Positions 24,420 through 32,344 of a stretch of DNA of 64,000 nucleotides are shown one piece after another. Positions within the stretch are counted from its first letter, which is position 1, and each line of letters starts with the position of its first letter. Source of the DNA: JACPDH01 sp041671505 (lineage in GTDB: Bacteria; Acidobacteriota; Thermoanaerobaculia; Gp7-AA8); contig JBAZBK010000010.1 of assembly GCA_041671505.1 (NCBI GenBank), positions 1 through 64,000 of the forward strand, written 5' to 3'. The position numbers were made by a program, and so were the translations under genes. Below the pieces are notes generated by a model. It saw only the letters and a program-made list of their open reading frames with translations, had not been told where the DNA came from and did no database searches.

Positions 24420-24540
24420 ACCGAAATGAAGAATGTCGAATGGAGAATGAGGAATTGAGAAACGCCGCATGCTCCTCGGCATGATCGCTGCCTGATTCTT
24501 CATTCTTCATTCCTCATTCGACATTCTTCATTTCGGTTTC
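24420..24540. repeat. 7-bp iterated inverted repeat, AT-rich
   Basis: The left arm (24420-24463) reads as words GAATGTC GAATGGA GAATGAG GAATTGA after ACCGAAATGAA. The right arm (24491-24540) is the inverse, with one additional GAATGAA-type word. The loop is about 28 bases. It lies between the convergent acyltransferase and GNAT genes and could serve both as a transcript end. Its AT content contrasts sharply with the flanks. Confidence 0.82.
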
Positions 24541-24585
24541 TTCACGACGGCGAGCGAAGTACGGCGCAACGAACAATCCCGCGCC

Positions 24586-25023
24586 CTACCCTCCCTCGCC
24601 GTAAATGCTCGCCGGCGCCTTCCGAACCGCCATGTACGCCTCCGGCTTGTCGATCGGCGTGAAGCCGAACTGCGCGTAGAGCGAGTGGGCGTCGCGGGTC
24701 GCGAGCATGAAACGTCGGAGCGTTTGCAGTTCGGGATGCGCTACGACCGCTTCCATCAGCCTGTGGCCGATCCCCTTGCCTCGCATCGATTCTTCGACCC
24801 AGACATCGGCGAGCCAGGCGAAGGTCGCGCGGTCGGTGACGACGCGCGCGAAGCCGACCTGCTTCCCGTCGACGAAGGCGGTGAACGGGATCGATCCCTC
24901 GATCGACCGTTTCACGACTGCCTTCGGAATTCCGGGTGCCCAGTAGGAGCTCGCAAGCCATCCGTGAAGCGTGTCGAGGTCGATCCGTGCCGGATCGCTC
25001 GTGATTTCGATCGTGTCTGCCAT
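24586..25023 (-). CDS. GNAT-family N-acetyltransferase
   Basis: This 145-residue protein has the GNAT acetyl-CoA motif (VWVEESMRGKGIGHRLMEAV, about 78-97) and the C-terminal SLYAQFGF segment of the family. The substrate is not predictable; it is close to the common small Acetyltransf_1 proteins. ATG 25023 is preferred because AAGGAG lies six bases upstream; ATG 25038 lies just before that ribosome site. It is divergent from the M20 peptidase gene, with a 44-bp shared promoter region. Confidence 0.87.
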   Translation of the reverse strand: MADTIEITSDPARIDLDTLHGWLASSYWAPGIPKAVVKRSIEGSIPFTAFVDGKQVGFARVVTDRATFAWLADVWVEESMRGKGIGHRLMEAVVAHPELQTLRRFMLATRDAHSLYAQFGFTPIDKPEAYMAVRKAPASIYGEGG

Positions 25024-25067
25024 CGCCGTCTCCTTCATCGCGTCTTCGCCGCGTAGAATAGCCGGTC

Positions 25068-26342
25068 ATGAAAGCAGCCGCAGCAGCCGTCACGCTCGTT
25101 CTCGCGCTCGCAGCCCCCGCCGCGCTCGCCGCCGACTCGCGCGCGAGCGTCGCCTCCGACCTCGCCCCGATGAAGCAGTCTCTGATCGAGACTCGACGCG
25201 AGCTCCACATGCATCCGGAGCTCTCGAACCGCGAAGTGGAAACTTCGAAGCGGATCGCCGCGTGGCTCGAGGCGAAAGGGATCCCGCACGAAGCGGGAAT
25301 CGCGCGCTACGGCGTCGTCGCGACGATCAAGGGGGCGAAGCCGGGACCGACCATCGCGGTGCGCGCCGACATCGACGCGCTTCCGATCGAGGAGACGCTC
25401 GACCTTCCCTACAAGTCGCAGAACCCCGGCGTGAAGCACGCCTGCGGCCACGACGTCCACACGACTGTCGCCCTGGCGACGGCAGAGCTTCTCTGGAAGC
25501 GTCGCGCGTCGCTCGCCGGCACGGTGGTCGTCTTCTTCCAGCCCGCCGAGGAAGGGGCCCCTCCGGGAGAGAAGGGAGGCGCGCCGCTGATGATCGCGGA
25601 AGGCTTCCTCGACAAGGTGAAGCCCGAGGCGATGTTCGCGCTCCACGTCTGGCCCCCGCTGAACGTCGGTGAGGCTGGCTACAACGCGGGACCGATGTGG
25701 GCATCGTCCGACCGCTTCAAGATCACGGTCACCGGCAAGCAGAGCCACGGCGCGCAGCCGCACCTCGGGATCGACCCGATCGTCATCGGCTCGCAGATCG
25801 TGATGGCGCTGCAGACCATCGACAGCAGGCGCATCGATCCGCTGCAGCCGGTCGTCGTCACCGTCGGCACCTTCAACGCGGGAACGCGCTTCAACATCGT
25901 GCCGCCGACTGCGGAGCTGGGCGGGACGATCCGCACGCTCTCCCCGGCCGTGCGCACGCAGACGCTCGAGCTCGTGAAGAAGCTCGCGATGGAGATCGCG
26001 GCAGCGAACGGCGCGACGGCCGACGTCTGGCTCGACCCCGAGTCGAACCCGGTGCTCGTCAACGACGCGAAGCTCGCCGCGTTCGGCGCGAAGTCGCTCG
26101 AGAAGACGCTCGGAACGGGCCGCGTGAAATCGGGAATGCAGGCGATGGTCGCCGAAGATTTCGCCCTCTTCGCCGAGCGCGTCCCGTCGTTCTATTTCAT
26201 GTTAGGCGTGTCCAACCCCGCGAAGGGGCTGACGGCGAACGTTCACACGGCGGCGTTCGAGCCCGACGAAGATGCGATCGGCCTCGGCGCCTCGGCGATG
26301 ACGAACCTCGTGTTCGACTACCTCGAGAGCAGGAAGAAGTAA
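25068..26342 (+). CDS. Exported M20 family amidohydrolase
   Basis: The 424-residue protein has a signal peptide (about 1-21, ALAAPAALAAD), so it acts in the periplasm or outside. It belongs to the M20D group of IAA-amino-acid and N-acyl-amino-acid hydrolases. Metal-binding motifs are CGHDVHT (about 126), QPAEEGAPP (about 159) and a C-terminal His in NVHTAAFE. The dimerisation domain lies around residues 210-320. It likely hydrolyses amide-linked amino acids. The aryl-acid output of the iorAB-acs operon is a tempting but unproven link. A possible -10 (TAGAAT, 25053) lies close before the start. Confidence 0.9.
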   Translation: MKAAAAAVTLVLALAAPAALAADSRASVASDLAPMKQSLIETRRELHMHPELSNREVETSKRIAAWLEAKGIPHEAGIARYGVVATIKGAKPGPTIAVRADIDALPIEETLDLPYKSQNPGVKHACGHDVHTTVALATAELLWKRRASLAGTVVVFFQPAEEGAPPGEKGGAPLMIAEGFLDKVKPEAMFALHVWPPLNVGEAGYNAGPMWASSDRFKITVTGKQSHGAQPHLGIDPIVIGSQIVMALQTIDSRRIDPLQPVVVTVGTFNAGTRFNIVPPTAELGGTIRTLSPAVRTQTLELVKKLAMEIAAANGATADVWLDPESNPVLVNDAKLAAFGAKSLEKTLGTGRVKSGMQAMVAEDFALFAERVPSFYFMLGVSNPAKGLTANVHTAAFEPDEDAIGLGASAMTNLVFDYLESRKK

Positions 26343-26353
26343 GGGCGTCGCAA

Positions 26354-26986
26354 TCAAAACGTCGTCGACTTCGGTGCGCTCGGGTCGGGCTTGATGGCGC
26401 GAAGCATCGCGAGGAACGATTCCTTCTGAGCGGCGACGGTCGCGTCGGGGCCGAACAGCTTGAAGAACCACGGGCCTCCCGCGCCTTCGACGACGGCGCC
26501 GATCAGGCGCGAGTTCGGCCGCGGCTCGCGAGGCCCCTTCATGCCGCTCGGCGCGAGCGTTCCGGCCGTCTCGATCCAGGAGACCTTGAAGCCCCCCTGT
26601 TCGAACGTTCCACGGACGGGCGTCCCCCCCTCCACCTGCTCGGTCCACATGTCGAAGTTGGCTTCGACGCCGCCGCCCGATCCGGGACCGAAGTAGAAGA
26701 CGTCCAGCTCCGCGTCTCCGGCAGGACCGGTCACGGCGGCCTGGTCCATCCGCAACTTGCCGGTCGGCTTGACGCGCGTCCAGCCCGCAGGCAGTTCGTA
26801 ACGAATCCCAGCCGCGTCGGGTGATGGTGCGTGCTCGGTCATCGCCTCGATGCCGGGATCGGCTCCGGAATGGGGCCCAGCTTGTTGCGTCTGCTTCGGC
26901 GGGTTCGTGGGGATCGCCGTCTCCGATCTGGAGCAGGCGGTGGCCGCGAGCGCGGCGAGCGTCAGGAGTGCGAGCGGTTTGTTCAT
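26354..26986 (-). CDS. Lipoprotein of unknown function
   Basis: The 210-residue product has a lipoprotein signal: a hydrophobic N-terminus ending in the lipobox LAATACS (Cys 18). The segment after it (about 19-50) is a Pro/Thr/Gln-rich linker. The folded part (about 60-205) begins YELPAGWTRVKPTG, as in exported proteins that bind peptides or stress-related ligands, but I cannot name a family. It is convergent with the M20 gene (11-bp gap). GGGGGAACC precedes ATG 26986. Confidence 0.8.
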   Translation of the reverse strand: MNKPLALLTLAALAATACSRSETAIPTNPPKQTQQAGPHSGADPGIEAMTEHAPSPDAAGIRYELPAGWTRVKPTGKLRMDQAAVTGPAGDAELDVFYFGPGSGGGVEANFDMWTEQVEGGTPVRGTFEQGGFKVSWIETAGTLAPSGMKGPREPRPNSRLIGAVVEGAGGPWFFKLFGPDATVAAQKESFLAMLRAIKPDPSAPKSTTF

Positions 26987-27102
26987 CGAGGTTCCCCCGG
27001 TTCGGTCTGCGGCTCACAGGATATCCGACTGGAGCCGATTGCGATTGCCCGCGGGGCCGGTAATACTGAAGGAGTCGAAAGAATGGTCCCGGGGAGAGAT
27101 CG

Positions 27103-28254
27103 ATGCAGCGCAGCCTGATACTGAAGCTCGAGAAGTGGGCGATGTGGGGATCGCTGGTGGGCATCCTCTATCTGCTTCGCCATCTCTTCCCGCTCTTCTT
27201 CCTGACCTTCGTGCTTTCGTATATCTGTAACACCGCGGTCAAGGCGCTCGAGCGGTGGCTCCCAAACCGCCGCGTGCGGGTCGCGCTCGTATTCTCGCTC
27301 CTCCTGTTGCTCCTCGCCGGGGTGGCGGTGCTCGTGGTGCCGCGACTGATCACCGAGGCGGCGAGCCTCGCGCGGCAGATCATCACGAGCGAGGCCGAGC
27401 AGGGCGACATCGCGCAGGGAGAGCCGTCGGCGCAGGAGCGTCCGCACGCGCGATCGGTGGTCACGCAGGAGCTCACGCGTGCGCTCGACGACGGGCTGGT
27501 CAGGCTCGTCGGCATCGACACGCACGAATCGTTCCGGCACACCGAGCTTTACGAAGCGATCATCGACAACATCGAGTCGACGATCGGATCGCTCGGCCCG
27601 GCGATCAGGGCGGGCCTCCAGAAATTCGTCAGCGGCGCGTTCAACGTCGGGACGCAGTTCATCGTGTCGGTGATCATCTCGCTGCTCGTCCTCTGGGATC
27701 TGCCATCGATCGGCAAGCGGCTGTCGCGCTTTGCCGACGGGCGCACGGCGGACATCTACGCCGAGATGGCCCCGGGCGCGCGGGCCTTCGGCATGGTCAT
27801 GGGCCGCGCGTTCGAGGCGCAGACGGTGATCGCGATCGTGAACACCGTCCTGTCGTGCATCGGCTTCTGGATCCTGGACCTTCCCGCGCTCGCGCTGCTC
27901 GGAGCGATCGTCTTCTTCTGCTCCTACATCCCGATCTTCGGGATGATCATGTCGACCGTGCCGGCAGCGCTGCTCGCCTTCCGGACGCAGGGCTTCAGCG
28001 CCGTGCTCTGGGTCGTGATGATCGTCGTCATCATCCACGCGATCGAGGCGTACGGGATCAACCCGCTCGTCTACGGCAAGCACCTCAAGCTCCACCCGAT
28101 CATGATCATCGTGATCCTGCTGATCGGCGAGCACGTCTTCGGCCTCTGGGGACTGCTGCTCGGCGTACCCGTGTCGGCATTCGTGCTCAAGTACGTGATC
28201 GAAGGCGCAGAGTGGGAAGAGAAGACGAATGAAGAATTGAAGATTGAGATTTGA
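27103..28254 (+). CDS. AI-2E family transporter (PerM-like permease)
   Basis: This integral membrane protein of 383 residues has about eight helices in the PerM pattern: two N-terminal helices, a long soluble insert (about 95-175), then five or six helices ending near 375. The family is proposed to export AI-2, Na+/H+ or other small solutes; the substrate is unknown. A GGGGAGAG site precedes ATG 27103. The final residues (NEELKIEI) are encoded by a 7-bp iterated repeat (GAATGAA GAATTGA AGATTGA GATTTGA), so the repeat appears to have modified the C-terminus. Confidence 0.85.
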   Translation: MQRSLILKLEKWAMWGSLVGILYLLRHLFPLFFLTFVLSYICNTAVKALERWLPNRRVRVALVFSLLLLLLAGVAVLVVPRLITEAASLARQIITSEAEQGDIAQGEPSAQERPHARSVVTQELTRALDDGLVRLVGIDTHESFRHTELYEAIIDNIESTIGSLGPAIRAGLQKFVSGAFNVGTQFIVSVIISLLVLWDLPSIGKRLSRFADGRTADIYAEMAPGARAFGMVMGRAFEAQTVIAIVNTVLSCIGFWILDLPALALLGAIVFFCSYIPIFGMIMSTVPAALLAFRTQGFSAVLWVVMIVVIIHAIEAYGINPLVYGKHLKLHPIMIIVILLIGEHVFGLWGLLLGVPVSAFVLKYVIEGAEWEEKTNEELKIEI

Positions 28255-28265
28255 GAGAGCGCGGG

Positions 28266-28355
28266 GAAAATGACGAATGAAGAATGACAAATGACAAATG
28301 ACAAAAGGGGACGCCCCATGCCTTTTGTCATTCGCCATTTGTGATTCGTCATTTC
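28266..28355. repeat. 7-bp iterated inverted repeat, AT-rich
   Basis: The left arm (28266-28307) has words AATGACG AATGAAG AATGACA AATGACA AATGACA. The right arm (28321-28355) is the inverse. The loop is about 13 bases. The right arm ends four bases before the GGAGG ribosome site of the inorganic pyrophosphatase gene, so the hairpin may influence that gene. A further run of related words at 28228-28254 forms the 3' end of the permease gene. Confidence 0.82.
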
Positions 28356-28370
28356 AACCGGAGGTTGCCC

Positions 28371-28910
28371 ATGCATCCCTGGCACGACGTCGAGCTCGGA
28401 GAGTTGATTCCGGAGATCTTCCCGGCCGTCATCGAGATCCCGAAGGGCTCGAAGAACAAGTTCGAGCTCGACAAGAAGAGCGGGCTCATCAAGGTCGACC
28501 GCGTGCTGTTCAGCTCGGTCGTCTACCCGGCGAACTACGGTTTCATCCCCCGCACCTACTGCGAGGACCACGACCCGCTCGACGTGCTCGTCCTCGGGCA
28601 GGAGCCGACCGTGCCTCTGTCGATCATGACTGCGAAGGCGATCGGCGTGATGAAGATGAACGACCAGGGGGAGGAGGACGACAAGATCATCGCCGTCCAC
28701 GCGAACGACCCCGAGTACGCGCACTACAACTCGATCACCGAACTGCCGCCTCACCGCATCGCGGAGGTGCGCAGATTCTTCGAGGACTACAAGGTGCTCG
28801 AGAACAAGACCGTCGTCGTCGACGCCTTCCTCGACCGCGAAGAAGCGCTCGTCGTGATCAAGGACGCGATCGAGTATTACAACAAGGCGAGAGCAAAGGG
28901 CGAGATCTGA
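28371..28910 (+). CDS. ppa: Inorganic pyrophosphatase
   Basis: This soluble family I enzyme hydrolyses pyrophosphate to phosphate and drives biosynthesis forward. It has 179 residues. The active-site elements are present: EIPKGSKNKFE (about 24), YPANYGFIP (about 55) and the acidic metal site DHDPLDVLVL (about 68-77). GGAGG stands six bases before ATG 28371; an in-frame ATG at 28341 lies in the upstream repeat and is unlikely to be used. Confidence 0.96.
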   Translation: MHPWHDVELGELIPEIFPAVIEIPKGSKNKFELDKKSGLIKVDRVLFSSVVYPANYGFIPRTYCEDHDPLDVLVLGQEPTVPLSIMTAKAIGVMKMNDQGEEDDKIIAVHANDPEYAHYNSITELPPHRIAEVRRFFEDYKVLENKTVVVDAFLDREEALVVIKDAIEYYNKARAKGEI

Positions 28911-28913
28911 GTA

Positions 28914-29139
28914 GCAGGAGAGAGGCGAAAGGCGAGAGGCGATGAGCATGCCAGAGCCTCGCGCAGGCTGCAGGAACGTCACTGCACGGTGTTTCGTAGG
29001 GGCGACCCGGCGGGTCGCCCGTTTCTTTGCGGAACCTAAAACGAACGGGCGACGCATCGCGTCGCCCCTACGAAACCTCGGCAGACTTCATGTCCTGCTG
29101 CCTGCTTGTCGCCTCTCGCCCTTCGCCTCTCGCCTGCGC
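28914..29139. repeat. 7-bp iterated inverted repeat (GC-rich) enclosing a GTAGGGG REPIN
   Basis: The left arm (28914-28950) reads GGCGAAA GGCGAGA GGCGATG AGCATG. The right arm (29095-29139) reads TGTCGCC TCTCGCC CTTCGCC TCTCGCC TGC. Between them is a REPIN at 28991-29076. This is the third locus where an iterated palindrome encloses a REPIN. It lies between the convergent ppa and cold-shock genes. Confidence 0.78.
28991..29076. repeat. REPIN, GTAGGGGCGAC family
   Basis: The left unit (28991-29024) contains GTAG, then a GGGCGACCC/GGGTCGCCC palindrome. The inverted right unit (29038-29076) carries the compensated stem GGGCGACG/CGTCGCCC. Outer bases GTTTC/GAAAC extend the pairing, so both units can form one long hairpin or two small ones. 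It is a second REP family distinct from the GTGGCGCAG one. Confidence 0.82.
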
Positions 29140-29141
29140 AT

Positions 29142-29174
29142 AAAAAGAGGGAGCAGCGTTTCCGCTGCTCCCTC
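29142..29174 (-). terminator. Rho-independent terminator of the cold-shock gene
   Basis: On the minus strand a perfect 12-bp stem (GAGGGAGCAGCG/CGCTGCTCCCTC, 29174-29163 with 29158-29147) with loop GAAA is followed by TTTTT (29146-29142). It begins 22 bases past the stop codon. Confidence 0.9.
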
Positions 29175-29196
29175 GAACTTGCGTTCAGCTGTCTGG

Positions 29197-29400
29197 TTAT
29201 ACGGCAGTGACGTTCGACGCCTGAAGGCCCTTGGGGCCCTTGACGAGATCGAACTCGACGGCCGCCCCCTCGCGGAGGGTGCGGAAACCGTTGCCCTGGA
29301 TGGCCGAGAAGTGAACGAACACATCCTCACCGTCTGCCATCGAGATGAAGCCGAAGCCCTTGGCGTCGTTGAACCACTTGACGTTGCCGGTCTGTCTCAT
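29197..29400 (-). CDS. Cold-shock domain protein (CspA family)
   Basis: This 67-residue protein is a single OB-fold cold-shock domain. RNP1 (KGFGFI) and RNP2 (VFVHF) are intact and the usual start TGNVKWFNDAKGFGF is present. It binds single-stranded RNA or DNA and melts RNA structure at low temperature. AAGGAG precedes ATG 29400 by nine bases, and that site can be masked by an upstream hairpin (listed separately). A strong terminator follows, so the gene is transcribed alone. Confidence 0.96.
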   Translation of the reverse strand: MRQTGNVKWFNDAKGFGFISMADGEDVFVHFSAIQGNGFRTLREGAAVEFDLVKGPKGLQASNVTAV

Positions 29401-29404
29401 TGGG

Positions 29405-29440
29405 TGAATCTCCTTTCCGTGCTGCATACCAGGAGATTCA
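29405..29440 (-). promoter_or_regulatory. Leader hairpin that masks the cold-shock ribosome-binding site
   Basis: In the mRNA the sequence TGAATCTCCT (29440-29431) is perfectly complementary over 10 bases to AGGAGATTCA (29414-29405), which contains the Shine-Dalgarno of the cold-shock gene. The loop is 16 bases. In the folded state the ribosome site is closed. Such leaders act as temperature- or factor-controlled switches in cold-shock genes. The pairing is seen directly; the regulation is an inference. Confidence 0.72.
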
Positions 29441-29528
29441 TCATCGTCCTGTTGCAAACCACTGATATTGAGAAAACGCAACCCGTGCCGGGGCGGGGCT
29501 ATTCCCACACCACAGACTGGCGTCTGCG

Positions 29529-29565
29529 GAATTGAGAATTGGAGAATTGAGGCAATTCTCAATTC
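29529..29565. repeat. Compact iterated palindrome at the uppP stop
   Basis: The words GAATTGA GAATTGG AGAATTGA are followed after GGC by AATTCTCAATTC, giving a short stem of 10-12 bp. The right half overlaps the last codons and stop of uppP (29559-29561). It is the smallest member of the iterated class in the window and could terminate uppP transcripts. Confidence 0.7.
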
Positions 29566-30386
29566 GCGATGACTCCTCGCGACAGAAGCACCATCATCGC
29601 GACGCCGACGACGATCCTGTACCAGATGAACAGGTGAGTCGTGTGGGTTCGCAGGTAGCGGAGAAGAAACCAGATCGACACCCATCCGGAAACTGCGGAT
29701 ACGGCAATCGCCACGGCGATCGGCTGCCATCCGAGCGCGGCGAGATGATGCCTCTCGTCGACGAGCTCGAAGAGGCCGCTGCCGAAGACCGCCGGAATGC
29801 TGAGCAGAAACGAGAAGCGCGCCGCGGCTTCGCGGCTCAGGCCGATAAAGAGGCCGGTCATGATCGTCGAGCCGCTGCGCGAACAGCCGGGGATGAGCGC
29901 GATCGTCTGCCCGAGCCCCATCAGGATCGCGTCGCGCAGCGTCATCTCCCCCATCGGGCGAAGCAGCCGGCGCTTCGAGACCGCCTCGGCGAGCCAGAGC
30001 ACCAGCGCGAGCGCGACGAGCGCGATCGAGATGATCCAGAGCCCGCGCGCGCCGCTCCGGATGAAGTCCTTGAACGCGAGGCCGATGACGACGATCGGCA
30101 CCGTGCCGAGCCCCACGTACCAGGCGAGGCGCGAGTCGGCGTCGGAGAACGGCCTGCGCGTGACCAGCCCGCGCACGAAACCGACGGTCATCCGCCAGCA
30201 GTCGCCGGCGAAGTAGACGACGACCGCGAGAAGCGTGCCGAGCTGGATCACCGCCGATGCGGCGGCGCCGGGGTCTTTCCATCCGAGCAGCGCAGGGACG
30301 AGGCGCAGGTGCGCCGTCGAGCTGACGGGAATGAACTCGGTGAGCCCCTGGATCAGGCCAAGGACGATCGCCTCGAGAATCGTCAT
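29559..30386 (-). CDS. uppP: Undecaprenyl-diphosphate phosphatase
   Basis: This 275-residue inner-membrane enzyme recycles undecaprenyl diphosphate for peptidoglycan and other envelope polymers and gives bacitracin tolerance. It has about eight membrane helices. The two catalytic motifs are QGLTEFIPVSSTAHL (about 15-29) and the Ser/Arg loop PGCSRSGSTIMTGL (about 165). The ATG overlaps the rnj stop by one base (TAATG), so the genes are coupled. The final codons lie in an iterated repeat. Confidence 0.95.
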   Translation of the reverse strand: MTILEAIVLGLIQGLTEFIPVSSTAHLRLVPALLGWKDPGAAASAVIQLGTLLAVVVYFAGDCWRMTVGFVRGLVTRRPFSDADSRLAWYVGLGTVPIVVIGLAFKDFIRSGARGLWIISIALVALALVLWLAEAVSKRRLLRPMGEMTLRDAILMGLGQTIALIPGCSRSGSTIMTGLFIGLSREAAARFSFLLSIPAVFGSGLFELVDERHHLAALGWQPIAVAIAVSAVSGWVSIWFLLRYLRTHTTHLFIWYRIVVGVAMMVLLSRGVIAN

Positions 30387-32083
30387 TACATCTCCCAGAC
30401 GACCGGAAGGATCATCGGCCGGCGGTTCAGTTTCTTGCGGAAGAAGCGCTTGAGCGCGGCGCGCAGCTTCTCCTGGACGATCTCGGGGTCGTGCAGCTCC
30501 TCGAAGCCCGACGCGGAGAGAACCTCGTTCACCTGCGCGCGCATCAGCGCCATCACCTCCGGGCTCTCGTCGACGTGAACGAGCCCGCGCGTGATGATCT
30601 CCGGCTCGCGCGCGAGCCGTCCGCTCTGCATGTCGAGCGCCACGACGACGATGACGAACCCGTCTTCGGCGAGATGCTGCCGGTCGCGCACGACGACCGT
30701 CGCGACCTCCTCCGACTGACCGTCGATGAAGACTTTGCCGGCGGCGACGCGCTCCTCGACGATGCGCGACGTCTCGCCGTCGAACTCCGCGACCTCGCCG
30801 TTGGTGATCACGGAGATCCGCGCGCGCTGTATGCCCACCGATTCGGCCAGCTGCGCGTGCTTCACCATGTGTCGCAGCGTTCCGTGCACGGGCATGAAGA
30901 ATCGCGGCGCCACGAGCTGGAGCATCGTCTTCAGCTCCTCGCGGCATGCGTGCCCCGAAACGTGGATCCCCGGCATTTCGTCGTGGATCACCTCGGCGCC
31001 GCGGCGGTAGAGATGATCGATGACGCTGTTGATCTTCCGCTCGTTGCCCGGAATCGTGCGCGCGGAGATGATCACGAGGTCGCCCGGCTCGACCTGCACG
31101 CCGCGATGCTCGTCGAGCGCGATGCGCGCGAGCGCCGACGACGGCTCTCCCTGCGTGCCGGTCGTGATGACGACGGTCCTCGCCGCCGGCTCGTCCATCG
31201 GCTTGTTGTGGCCGGGACGGACGTCGCGGGGAAAGTGGATCCACCCGAGCCGCTCCGCCGTCTCGACGTTGTCGACGAGCGAGCGCCCGACGAGGAATAC
31301 CTTGCGGCCCGCCTTCCGTGCGCAGTCGATGATCTGCTGGATGCGATGGATGTGCGACGCGAAGGTCGTGATGACGATCCTTCCCTTCGCGCGCGAGAAG
31401 ACGCCGTCGAGCGTCCCGCCGACGACGCTCTCCGACCTCGAGTAGCCTTCGACGATCGCGTTGGTCGAATCGCTGAGCAGGAGCATGACCCCTTCTTCGC
31501 CGTAGGCGGCGAAGCGGCGGAGGTCGGTCTCGAGGCCGTCGATCGGCGTCGGGTCGAGCTTGAAGTCGCCCGTGTGAACGACGGTCCCGAACGGCGTCCG
31601 TATTGCGAGCCCGACGGCGTCGACGATCGAGTGCGTCACGACGATCGGCTCGACGACGAAGTCGCCCGCCTCGATCGGTTTGCGCGGCTCCATCTCGCGC
31701 AGGTCGGCGCGCGAGCGCATGTCGAACTCTTCGAGCTTGTCTTCGACGAAGCCGAGCGTGAGCTTCATCCCGTAGACCGGCACGCTCACCGTCTCGAGGA
31801 GGAACGGCAGCGCGCCGATGTGGTCCTCGTGCCCGTGCGTCAGGAAGATCGCGACGATCTTCTCGCGGATCTCCCGCACGTACGACATGTCGGGGATCAC
31901 CGCGTCGACGCCCAACACCGAGGCGTCGGGGAACATCATTCCGCAGTCGATGACGATCGCCGAGCCGGGAAGCTCGAGCAACATCATGTTCATCCCGAAC
32001 TCGCCGAGCCCGCCGAGCGGGACGACGCGAAGCCCCGGCGGCTTCGCATCCGGAGTCGGGGCGCTTTCTTCAGAGCTGTCCAT
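30386..32083 (-). CDS. rnj: Ribonuclease J
   Basis: This 565-residue cytoplasmic RNase (5'-to-3' exonuclease and endonuclease) matures and decays mRNA and rRNA. The metallo-beta-lactamase core carries THGHEDHIGALP (about 80-91) and the beta-CASP part follows around 210-360 (DSTNAIVEGYSRSE; TGTQGEPSSALARIA). The C-terminal domain starts near 450. The N-terminus PPGLRVVPLGGLGEFGMNM is typical. It shares a transcript with uppP through a one-base overlap. RNase J is present in place of, or beside, RNase E; neither RNase E nor Y lies in this window. Confidence 0.95.
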   Translation of the reverse strand: MDSSEESAPTPDAKPPGLRVVPLGGLGEFGMNMMLLELPGSAIVIDCGMMFPDASVLGVDAVIPDMSYVREIREKIVAIFLTHGHEDHIGALPFLLETVSVPVYGMKLTLGFVEDKLEEFDMRSRADLREMEPRKPIEAGDFVVEPIVVTHSIVDAVGLAIRTPFGTVVHTGDFKLDPTPIDGLETDLRRFAAYGEEGVMLLLSDSTNAIVEGYSRSESVVGGTLDGVFSRAKGRIVITTFASHIHRIQQIIDCARKAGRKVFLVGRSLVDNVETAERLGWIHFPRDVRPGHNKPMDEPAARTVVITTGTQGEPSSALARIALDEHRGVQVEPGDLVIISARTIPGNERKINSVIDHLYRRGAEVIHDEMPGIHVSGHACREELKTMLQLVAPRFFMPVHGTLRHMVKHAQLAESVGIQRARISVITNGEVAEFDGETSRIVEERVAAGKVFIDGQSEEVATVVVRDRQHLAEDGFVIVVVALDMQSGRLAREPEIITRGLVHVDESPEVMALMRAQVNEVLSASGFEELHDPEIVQEKLRAALKRFFRKKLNRRPMILPVVWEM

Positions 32084-32344
32084 GGGCCAACCGTTCCCGG
32101 CGACGCCTCGCGCGTGCCGCGCGGACGATGGATGAGAAGAAATTCACTCACGCTTTAAGGTGGTGAAATTCCTATACGCCGTGGCGATCATTCTACAGTT
32201 CCGCTTTCGCTTTCCCAAGGAACGATCGCGCCGGGGCCGCTCCCTCTCCGGCTTGCGCGCACATCGTGGCGTGGCCACGTGTCACACACGTCGGGTTGCG
32301 TGCGACACCGCCCCATCTGCGGTCCGAGCGTAGTGTGAAGAGTC
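32084..32344. promoter_or_regulatory. Divergent promoter region between rnj and the cytochrome gene
   Basis: This 261-bp spacer serves two genes transcribed outward. The minus strand has GTATAGGAAT near 32170, a possible -10 for rnj. The half nearer the cytochrome gene is GC-rich and includes the palindrome CGTGGCCACG (about 32269-32278), which could be a regulator site. I see no coding frame. Confidence 0.4.
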
